Assembly (NCBI GenBank): GCA_946811695.1 | Contig: OX328132.1 | Location: 93,546,538-93,610,537 of the forward strand | Source of the DNA: Gonocerus acuteangulatus | Lineage: Eukaryota; Arthropoda; Insecta; Hemiptera; Coreidae | DNA length: 64,000 bases | Reading direction: 5' to 3' | Part shown: positions 55,966 through 64,000 of the stretch, piece after piece | Layout: the number at the start of each line of letters is the position of its first letter | Numbering within the stretch: the stretch's first letter is position 1 | Made by a program: the position numbers and the translations under genes | The notes under the pieces: model-generated | Told to the model about the DNA's origin: nothing | The model's database searches: none | The model's input: only the letters and a program-made list of their open reading frames with translations

Positions 55966-58175
55966 CATTTCTTCTTGAAGATAAACCAAAATATTTCTAA
56001 ATAGTATTCACTTCATTGAAAAGTATTTAATTTGGACTATGATAAAGCCTGATGACGTGCCAGCGATATTTTTCCTAGGAAAAATACCTCTTTGCAAATT
56101 ACGACTAATATTCTGGTGACCAATGGCTCAAAAACGCCAAGGTTTTTAATGTACTGTAAAATCGTGACAATCGCTCTAACAGTAAATAAGCAAAAGGTGG
56201 GACGTCATTAGAGAAATTATTTCCAATCGCAGTTATTTATTGCTCTCCTAGTTTTACATAATTTTGGATCCTTCTTCAGGATCATACACTCATTTTAAAC
56301 AATTACAATTAAAACATTATACAGCCACCACATATTGGTACAGTATTGACGTGCCCTTTCCTTGCGATAGAGGGCTGTGAAATGTTTTATTTAATTGTGA
56401 TTGTATATAATAACTGTTTTCTTCTAAACGGGCACCAAGAACAAATGCAGCTAGTGGAGCAATAAATTACTGTAAAATAAAATAGTTTTTCTAATTTAAT
56501 GACCTTCAGTCTAAGTATTTTCGAACATTCTTGATCGAGTAACTAATGATGAATTTGGAAAAACGTTTTAAAAAGTTTTTATTTTTAAATGCAACAAAGA
56601 TTTTTTTATATTGCCATAGATTCACTGAAATGTTTTGTCAGAGAATCGATTAAACAGGGGTTTTGTCTACTGGTGTGATGTACTTTGCTCATTTACTTAT
56701 TTTTCGCTTTGATGAACTACTATCGCATCCCCCTAAAAACGGAACGTATTTATATGCAGCATAGGCCTTCCAGCCGCGGTACAGTGATTGTCGAATCACC
56801 GAGGGTTCCTTGAGGCACACCGGGTCCACCTCGATTTGATTACTTTTAGGCCTGACTAGTCAGTGCCTCTCTTGCCTCGGAGCTGGTGTCTTCTGGAATA
56901 GTGTTAATTCATGTTGAAACTCACAAATTTACTGCCATTAAAATAACTATAATATAATAATTATAACAACTATAACTATACTTATAGATGTACATTTATC
57001 TAACTTTTATTTCCTATAAAGGAAAAACTCGAACGCGTTTAAAAGCGTGAACTTCTGCTCCTTGTGCCTAGTCCTCACTCACTAGATTTTTTTCTCTTTT
57101 ATCAAGGGAAGGCACAACCCACATTTTGGATTAAATAAGGTGACAACCAGAGTTGGGCAGTAGTTAACTTCACTAGTATCTAACTACACAGACAACTACT
57201 TAGGAAAAAAGTTTAATAATTTTAAGCTACAGGAATATTGCATTTAAAAAAAATTAAATTTCGCTATAAAAAAACAAGTATTATTCATGAGTATTTGCAA
57301 CTACAAATACTTTTAGTTGTTTGTAGTTGGCCGCGCGCAAATACTCTTTGTCAACTGCTAGTTATGTACTTTTCAACTACAAACTACGTTAGTCGAAAAT
57401 AAGTAGCTGCGACGCCAAATACCAACTAGTATTTGTTTAGATACTTGGCAACATATAATTCAACACTTTATATTTTTGCAAAATTTTAGTTTGTGTCTGT
57501 AAACAGTTGCAAAATATCAGTTTTACATATCGCATGTAAATCTAGTATTCCTAAAGTGACGCAATAAAAAAAAAGAAAAAATGGCATCTGAAAATGTGTT
57601 AAAGCTGCCTATGTAGGGGAATAGCAGACAGGAAGAGTGACACAAGTGCCCTCTGGTGTACAAGCTCTGAAGCTGGGTACATACAGTTGTGATGGTTGAT
57701 AAACATATATTTACCACGTATTCATAGTCATAACTGAAAAAAAAAAAAACGATTTTTGAGTTGTGTCACTTTAGAAATACTAGTGCGATATGTTAATTTG
57801 ATTGCAGCTGTTATTCCTCCTCCAAAGAAATATAGTTATGCATATAAAAATAATAATAGTATCTATAATAAATGAATAAAAAAATAAATAATTAAATAAA
57901 TACTATCCCTGACAGAAATGAGTGGCATTGGCAATCACATAATTTCTTTAAATGGATTTCACAATAGTAGTTGTGCTCCGACAACTACCTAACTACAAAA
58001 GTATTTATAGTTCCGACTACTTTCCAACTACTGTAATTTTTAGCGTGGTTCCTCCCTCCCCGATAGGGAGGAACCCCGCTTATAAGGTTGATGCAATGAA
58101 ACAATCCGGAAGTGCCGACTAGAAAATTTCGCGTTTCAGAACCCCTAGAGACCGAAAATAACGGTGGTTAAAATT

Positions 58176-58211
<36 letters not shown>
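53852..58211. repeat. Long inverted repeat, ~1.69-kb arms, ~1-kb spacer
   Basis: 53852-55540 is repeated in reverse at 56522-58211; landmarks such as GATGCGATAGTAGTTCATCA (55328) and its complement (about 56712) match. Identity is about 98% by eye. Arms run from a TA tract through a half-MITE, a GTAGTT/AACTAC-rich segment ending in AACTACTGCCCAACTCTG (hAT-like terminus) and a unique part. The spacer 55541-56521 carries the right end of copy II, a TA tract (55929-55963) and unassigned DNA. Confidence 0.92.
54011..54912. mobile_element. hAT-like GTAGTT-rich MITE within the left arm
   Basis: The right end reads AACTACTGCCCAACTCTG, the complement of a CAGAGTTGGGCAGTAGTT hAT-type terminus; the left part is dense in AGTAGTT words. 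A mirrored copy is at about 57148-58040. No transposase and no clear TSD. Confidence 0.5.
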
Positions 58212-58349
58212 AGTTTGAACCACCATTATTTTCGGTCTCTAGGGGTTCTGAAACGCAAAATTTTCTAGCCGGCACTTCCGGATTGTTTCATGAGATCAAC
58301 CTTATAAGCGGGGTTCCTCCCTATGAAGGGAGGGAGGAACCGCGCTAAA
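58038..58349. mobile_element. Compact 312-bp MITE, two half-MITEs around (TA)n
   Basis: Both ends are TTTTTAGCG(T/C)GGTTCC in inverted orientation. Each arm of about 140 bp carries the GC-rich hairpin, AACAATCCGGAAGTGCCG and CCGAAAATAACGGTGG (or the complement), and the arms meet at a TA tract of about 30 bp. This is the most compact complete form of the half-MITE module in the window and probably the building block of the larger copies. Confidence 0.8.
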
Positions 58350-58484
58350 AAGCCAAAACCGAAAGTGTTCAATCCCCTATTCGAACTAACATTATATTAT
58401 ACCTAATTAGTTCTGGAATACTGCTCTACTGTTGATTTTCCATTTTATTAATAGTTCTGATCATAAAACACTTTTCTCCTCATT
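58350..58484. other. Intergenic gap
   Basis: AT-rich, nothing recognised. Confidence 0.3.
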
Positions 58485-58575
58485 TTTGGTGTCTAGGTAG
58501 GATCGATAAAGATTTGAAGAAATGTTTCAAAAATTCCGCCATGAGTGCAACCTTAATAGCTACTTTCCTTCTGTG
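58485..58575 (+). repeat. TB-family variant, empty-site relative of 45540-45656
   Basis: GGTGTCTAGGTAGGATCGAT, AAGATTTGAAGAAATG and GAGTGCAACCTTAATAGCTA match the flank of the I-like LINE and run without a break past its insertion point (CTTTCCTTCTGTGG). Confidence 0.75.
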
Positions 58576-58775
58576 GTCATTAATCACTTCAATGTAGCAG
58601 CCTACAAATCATTTGTTTCTCACTTCATGAAGGCCTACTAAAATGTAGTTTTATAATTGAACCCTGATTGTCTCCATCTTGGTTGGGCGACCCCCCATAG
58701 TAAGTAGCCTTCCTGTAGCATGCGGGGCTCTGTTGCAGGCGACGGTTTTTATCCCTAGCTTTTCGTGGGAATCAA

Positions 58776-59992
58776 ATGCCAAAAAAACACAAAAACAAAT
58801 TAAATTTACCTGATCCTGTGGGGGCTTCGGCACCGACAGAGCAAAATAATGAAACCAATGACACTAACGAAACTACCGAGGAGACTAACGTACTCGACAA
58901 TCTACTAACACCTGCCACAGATACAGAATCCCTTTCGGATTTAGTTAGAGAGGTAGGGGGCCTGGTCATGGGCTCTCCCGTGCCAACAACATCTGGTGAA
59001 GACGGAAAAGACTCTGCACCAGGGAAGAAGCTCTCAGGCGCACAGAGAAGAAGGCTCTGGCTCTTGCTGATGATAAGGCGGAACCTGGGACCTCTGGAGG
59101 AAAGCGCAGGAATGAAGAAGGCTCTAACACTCCCTCACCTGTGATAAAGAAGAGGCAGAAGATGATGCCAAGACCGGTGAGCTACGCTGGAATTGCGTCA
59201 GACTTCAAGCTGGCACTAATCCCGACGGAGTACCCCGAGAGTGGTTTTACCATGGATCACTACAGGGTGCTGAACGATGCAGTAATCAAACGGATGGATG
59301 ATAACTATAGAGATAACGAGACCAGCATCGAGATTGAGATCGATGGGATCTACATGGACGGTTGGAGCCATTGTAGTGAACAGCCTTGACAGCGAATCGA
59401 AGGAATGGCTCAAAAAGTACATGCCTGGGGCGGACCTAGGTGAATACAAGATTAGAACGGCAGAATTGTGCGAACTAACACCAATGGTGCGAGCTGGTAT
59501 GTTTGTGCCTGGAGGAAAGGTTGACAGCCAGGACCTACTGAGGAGGATTGGCTGCCAGAACAAATGCAACACCAAGAGCTGGATTATTCTGGATCAGCAG
59601 AAGAGAGAGACGGGCATTTTGTCACTGTGAAGCTGCAAGAATATGATTTGGACGCAATTCAGGAGAGGAGGAACGGACGTCTTGGATATGGTGTTTTCAA
59701 GATCGTGCTGCAGCCCCTACTGAAGAAAAAGAAAGAGCTGAACATGGCCATGGAGGAAGACACCCCAGCCGCTCACGACGGGGAGAAGGAAGCAGAGGAG
59801 ACTAAGCCGCCGTTGGTGGAGCCGAAGTCTTCAGTGGAAGTGTGTCCGACCGGTAGGGCGGAAAGCTGTGAGTAACGGGAGGTTTCTAGGCTGGAGGTTG
59901 TGGGTCCTTGTGATCCCTCTTCCGCAGAGCCTGGAAGCGAGCCTCTCCGAACCTCCAGTGGGAAGCCCACCGTGTCGGAGACCTTACGCTGA
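58776..59992 (+). pseudogene. LOA/R1-like LINE ORF1, several frame breaks
   Basis: Starting at MPKKHKNKLNLPDP, the reading shifts frame near 59060, 59380 and 59610 and meets one stop (59873-59875) before ending at TGA 59990-59992. Recognisable pieces are KLSGAQRRR, PRPVSYAGIASDFKLALIP, WTVGAIVVNSLDSESKEWL and CNTKSWIILDQQKRE. They match the ORF1 type of insect R1/LOA/jockey-like LINEs (a domain annotated in databases as DUF4780), where a W-x(n)-SKEWL segment is typical. The final TGA overlaps the ORF2 ATG as TGATG. No zinc knuckle is seen. It cannot encode a full protein. Confidence 0.7.
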
Positions 59993-62683
59993 TGACGATA
60001 AGGCTACTGCAGGTCAATCTGCACCACTGCAAAGCGGCTAATGGTATGCTTGAGCAGTATGCACGAGGTAAGGGTTTAGATCTTATCCTTATACAAGAAC
60101 CATATGTTTTTAAAGGACAGGTAAGGGGTTTGGGATGGAAAGGCTATAGTAATATTTCAGGACATGAGCCGAATCCCAGGGCCTGTATTGTGTTCAAAAA
60201 TGGACTTCATGTTTTTCCTCTATGGCAATTCTGTTACAGAGACCTGTGTGTAGCAAGCATTACTGCTCGTCTGGGAGGTGTGCTGAGAGAAGTGGTGGTG
60301 GCCTCAGCCTACCTCCCCTAGGAGCAGTGCAATCCACCTGGAGAGAAAATGCGGAGCGCTGTGGACCACTGTAGCAGGAGATGACTGCAGTGTCTGGTAG
60401 GATGCGACGCAAATGCACACCACACTATCTGGGGAAGTACTAATTACTACTAGAGTTACTATTAGAATATGTTATGAATAATGACTTGCACGTTGTCAAT
60501 AAAGGTAATGAGCCAACCTTCATAATTAAGAATAGGAGGGAAGTCATTGGTATTACCCTTGCTACTAGGTGGTTAACTACGGTGATCAGGAACGGGAGGG
60601 TAGAGGGGGACGTCTCAGGTTCAGATCACAGGTGCATTACATATAGGTTAGATGGGGAAGGGCCTGTAGCTCTTATCCTATAAGAAATCCAAGATACACT
60701 GACTGGGATCGGTATAGAGAAATTCTAGCCTGTAGGATGGATAGCTGTCCACAGAGGGTTAACACTTGTCTCGAATTAGAGGTTATGAACAATTTTCTCA
60801 CGGAGGCTGTTATCAAGGCGTATGAAGATAGCTGTGTTGGGAAGGTTCAGAACATTAACAGTAATTCCACATGGTGGAACAAAGACTTATCACAACTCCG
60901 GAGGGAGACGAGAAGACTTTTTAATAAGGCTAAAAGGAAGGGATCCTGGGAGGAGCACAGGAAGAAAATGGCACAGTACAACGCTGCCGTGAGGAAAGCG
61001 AAGAGAGAGGCCTGGAGGAAGTTCTGCTCTGAGGTGGGATGTGTAACGGAGTATTCAAGACTCCACAAGATACTCGCGAAAAGTCCTACGAAAAACATGG
61101 GGACTGTGGAGAAGGAAGAGGTTTTCACGTAGTCAGCCGAGGAATCCCTGGACTATATACTCGCAACGCACTTTCCTGACAGCGAACTGGTTGATCCGGA
61201 AGACTATGATTGTCCAGTCAGGAGAGGCAAACCGGAGGTATGGAGACGTGGGAAGGAGGTAGTGAGAGCAGCATACGTCAGATGGGCCATCAGGACCTTC
61301 AGCCCACACAAATCACTGGGAATAGATGGAATTTATCCTGCCTTTCTGCAACAAGGGATGGAGATACTCATACCAGCACTTATTACACTCTTCAGAAGTA
61401 GTCTTGTACTAGGCTACATACCACGGAACTGGAGAGTGGCTAGACTATGCTTTATTCCCAAACCAGGAAGAGCGTCGCACCTGTATGCAAAGGACTACGG
61501 GCCGATATGTCTATCCTCCTTCTTACTTAAAACACTAGAGAAGATCATAGCCACGGGGGCTATGGAGATTCTGCTTAACCTAAGACCAATAGAGATTTTT
61601 ATTGAAGAAACAGCTAGACATACGGCATACAGGTTCAGTATATTGGGACAGAAGCCGTGTCCAACGTTTAGTGCACATTGTGATATTATCCAGAGAAACC
61701 TGCAGGAACCAACTCTCTGCATGCCTTCGGACTATCAAGACCAGATAACCTTCAGCTAAATTTTGTAACAATAATCAAAACAAGAGAGGAGGCGCTGGAA
61801 CATAAAATTATACATTGTTGGAGAATGCTTGATGGTGGAAAATTGATGTTCCAAGGATGAAATAATGGTCGAAAATTCCCACAAGTGTTGCCTCAGGAGC
61901 AGAAGTGTGGATTCAGGACACCACACACAGTCTCAACATACCAATGAGCAAATATGCTACAGTGTTCCAAGCTGAGGTATTGGCAATAAATATGTGTGCG
62001 GACATCTTGAACAGCGTAGGCCCTAGAGACAAACGCTTTACTATATTCTCAGATAGCCAAGCCGCCATAAAGGCACTAGCTGCAAATATGATAAAATCCA
62101 AGGTCGTACAGGAGTGTAAGGATAGCCTAAACAATCTGGGCCGGAAAAACGATGTTAAACTGGAGTGGGTACCAGGGCACTCTGGCATACCTGGAAATGA
62201 GAAGGCTGATGAATTGGCTAACATAGGAGCATCCACGCTACCTCTCTCACCAGAGCCAATATGTGGAATTGCACCGGCTGTTGCCAGATTGAGCATCCGT
62301 AGGTGGGCTGAAACTGAACATAAGAGGAAATGGAGCAGAAGTACTACCCAGAGACAGGCAAAGCAGTTTATGGTCTTTGCGGACAAGAAGAGAACGGATA
62401 CACTGCTCAAGCTATGTAGAAGCAAAGTGAAAATAATGACAGCTCTACTTACAGGGCACTGCAAACTACGGAGACACCTCTACTCCATGGGACTCACCAA
62501 TACAATATGGTGCCGACTGAAGACGATGAGACCCCATACCACATTGTATGCAGATGCACGACACTGGCAGCCAAGAGGTATTTGCACTTCGAGACTGCAA
62601 TAATTGATGATCCAAGGAGGACACCGGAGATGAACATTGCAACTCTAAGGAGGTTCATTTCTGATACGGGTCTGGAGCTGTAA
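59992..62683 (+). pseudogene. LOA/R1-like LINE ORF2: broken endonuclease, RT fingers, partial RNase H
   Basis: Endonuclease: RLLQVNLHHCKAANGMLEQY, LILIQEPYVF and, after a stop at about 60319, shifted pieces with a GCDANAHHT-like and VIxITLAT-like segment, then SGSDHRCI. RT: SPHKSLGIDGIYPAFLQ and RLCFIPKPGR are kept, then the sequence jumps from KTLEKIIATGAMEIL to thumb-type NLRPIEIFIEETARHTAYR, so motifs A, B and the YADD box are gone. RNase H enters without its first Asp motif and continues with FSDSQAAIKAL, VPGHSGIPGNEKADELANIG. The last frame, after a shift near 62515, contains DDETPYHIVCRC and ends at the TAA near 62681. An RNase H in an R1-type LINE favours the LOA clade. Confidence 0.75.
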
Positions 62684-62784
62684 CAGAACGACATGGTGGC
62701 ACAATAGGCCTTATAGGCCTCGGTGCGGTTCCTCGGTTAGCCGGGCACCTGGTTTCTAATCTAATAACATTTCATTAACCATAT

Positions 62785-62814
62785 TATATATAAATATATA
62801 AATATATATATATT

Positions 62815-62882
<68 letters not shown>
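62785..62882. repeat. (TA)n microsatellite
   Basis: TA repeat with AA and CA interruptions next to the LINE 3' end. Confidence 0.9.
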
Positions 62883-62883
<1 letters not shown>

Positions 62884-62885
62884 TC

Positions 62886-62930
62886 CAAAAAGCCGATGAG
62901 TACTTCTGTACTCATCGACTTTTTTGGGTT
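62886..62930. repeat. 17-bp stem hairpin
   Basis: AAAAAGCCGATGAGTAC and GTACTCATCGACTTTTT pair around TTCT, with one mismatch, then T-rich sequence. It resembles a terminator in shape but has no gene beside it; it may be an element end. Confidence 0.7.
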
Positions 62931-62960
62931 GGTATTTCAGGTCTGGACCTCTAGAAGGTG

Positions 62961-63123
62961 TTATTGAGTTCACGTCATTGTGGAAAATGAGGACAAATTT
63001 TCAAATTCCTCCGTCGCCTTTGGGAACCCTAAAAAAAACTAGTTCTTCCCAGTTTATTAATATACATGTCAATTGTTACCAGCAAGCCTATGAACACTAA
63101 ACCTATTATTGAGTTCACGTCAT
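62961..63123. mobile_element. 127-bp insertion flanked by 18-bp direct repeats
   Basis: TTATTGAGTTCACGTCAT occurs at 62961-62978 and 63106-63123. The sequence between has no ORF or poly-A tail; it may be a short retroposed fragment or a one-unit duplication. Confidence 0.55.
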
Positions 63124-63640
63124 ATGCCGGTTCCCTCTGTTTAGGTAGGGAGCACAAGCGGCAAACTATCTTCGCTAGTTAGTGAAGGGGCTCTACTCGT
63201 GGATCCCTGTTTGGCAAGCCTTGGGCATATATAAGGAGGGAAAAAAAAAAAAAAAAAAAAAAAATCATTTCTTAAACAGTTATCCTGGTTAACAAGGTGT
63301 CCAGAGGAGCTCAAAAACACCATTTTACACTATCATGTGAGAATCCAAGGTGTTAGTCACTGGACCACGTGTAGTCAACAATCACTATGTTCAGAATTAT
63401 GAATATGTATTGTAGTATTTGGCTTAAGTCATTGAATTAATTGCTTCAAATATCCAATGTAGGATGTATTTCCTGTAGATGAACAAATACGTTCCATTTC
63501 TGTAATCAAGAAGTCTCAATATTTACTTCAAAATAATGCATTAATTGTTATAATTTAAAGAGAATAAATTAAATCTGTCTAAAACAATTTTCTGAAGCAT
63601 TTAGTGATGCGTTTTTTGCCTCCCTACTAGGAGCAAACCC
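63124..63640. other. Stretch with a half hAT-like MITE and A-run
   Basis: CTTGGGCATATATAAGGAGGG at about 63221 matches the end of the MITE at 6326-6582, followed by an A-run (63241-63264). Near 63330-63375 a minus-strand GTGGTCCAGTGACTAACACC resembles the SINE family-1 head, badly decayed. Confidence 0.4.
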
Positions 63641-63759
63641 GCTTATGAGATAAAGGCAAGAAATCCAATGTTAAGATGATTCTTGGCCATACACCATACT
63701 AGGGAGATAGTGTGGTTAGTATTATGCTCCAGCCGCCTGCAGGTACTCATTATTAAATT

Positions 63760-63900
63760 AATTAAAGGCCAGGACGGTCTGGGACCCCAAATCCAACCCA
63801 CAACGAAGACAAAATCTTTAGTGCGCTCGAGTTTTGAACTCAGGTCTTCCAGCATATTAGTCAAGTGTTCTTCTACCACTGAGCTAACTTCGTCCCCCAC
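63760..63900 (-). mobile_element. tRNA-like SINE, family 3
   Basis: On the minus strand GGGGACGAAGTTAGCTCAGT (A box TTAGCTCAGTGG) and GACCTGAGTTCAAAACTCG (B box) have tRNA spacing. The anticodon arm is poorly paired and the acceptor stem is not closed, so a tRNA gene is unlikely. The body continues GTTGTGGGTTGGATTTGGGG. Confidence 0.6.
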
Positions 63901-63902
63901 TC

Positions 63903-63930
63903 TTATATATATATATATATATGTATATCG
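63903..63930. repeat. (TA)n microsatellite
   Basis: Short TA run with one TG interruption, next to the SINE head. Confidence 0.9.
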
Positions 63931-64000
63931 GTGGAGTTACATTAGAATGCACCCTCAGTTTTCAATAAACTTGGCCTTCCAGAGTACAGGATCTTCGAAA

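Larger units (their letters stand above)
58776..62770 (+). mobile_element. LOA/R1-like LINE, decayed, internal deletion
   Basis: ORF1 and ORF2 pieces lie in the usual order and end in a 3' UTR with GGCCTTATAGGCCTCGGTGC and GGTTAGCCGGGCACC before a TA tract. The RT palm and the start of RNase H are deleted. The 5' boundary is unclear, probably between 58575 and 58775. Confidence 0.75.

Noticed and set aside
56250..56300. Hammerhead-like CTGAAGAAGGATCC on the minus strand
   Set aside because: No complementary strand for stem II followed by GAAA; too decayed to call.
59216..59575. Minus ORF of 119 codons opposite LOA/R1-like ORF1
   Set aside because: Shadow of ORF1; the coding motifs are on the plus strand.
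62886..62930. Hammerhead ribozyme around CCGATGAGTAC
   Set aside because: The CTGATGA core is altered and no GAAA follows the stem; only a simple hairpin remains.

Overview
This window looks like transposon-dense intergenic DNA from an AT-rich invertebrate genome, most likely an arthropod; the clade cannot be fixed from sequence alone. I see no intact host gene, no rRNA and no free-standing tRNA gene. Evidence for an animal genome is the mix of a Penelope-like element, a DD34D mariner, I-like, RTE-like and LOA/R1-like LINEs, a Ty3/Gypsy element, tRNA-derived SINEs, hAT-type MITEs and long (TA)n tracts. The only host-gene hints are a signal-peptide exon with a splice donor at 38484-38553 (minus) and weaker exon candidates at 38151-38300, 35947-36009 and 26030-26228.

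Layout. 1-1.6 kb: fold-back DNA element. 3.3-5.8 kb: a MITE with an 8-bp target duplication, split by a Penelope-like element that carries a 61-bp perfect palindrome, one frameshift and no GIY-YIG domain. 8-9.5 kb: SINE, small MITE and an unrecognised ORF. 11.2-12.4 kb: internally deleted mariner inside the TA core of another repeat. 15.9-20.4 kb: giant fold-back element with two SINE insertions and a Penelope-type remnant bearing hammerhead-like motifs. 22.7-23.4 kb: pyrimidine-rich minisatellite. 24.5-24.9 kb: hAT MITE with perfect TSD. 27.9-29.9 kb: decayed DNA transposon. 30.6-33.7 kb: two 5'-truncated RTE-like LINEs, one with a 14-bp TSD. 34-37 kb: repeat copies, SINE and minisatellite. 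38.9-45.5 kb: full-length I-like LINE with intact 1233-aa ORF2. 45.7-51.0 kb: complete but multiply broken Gypsy element with a tRNA-Phe primer site. 51-51.6 kb: short satellite. 52.5-58.3 kb: second giant fold-back copy, 1.69-kb inverted arms, and a compact 0.31-kb MITE. 58.8-62.8 kb: decayed LOA/R1-like LINE. 62.8-64 kb: TA tract, hairpin, short insertion, tRNA-like SINE.

The unifying theme is one modular repeat family, here called the TB family. Its terminal block (GTCCGACTCGCAGGAACTGC followed by GTCATCTTAGCGCGGTTCC) recurs about 16 times. Its internal modules are an invertible sub-arm, a (TA)n tract and a half-MITE ending in a GC-rich hairpin. Most other mobile elements here are nested in, or abut, its TA tracts.
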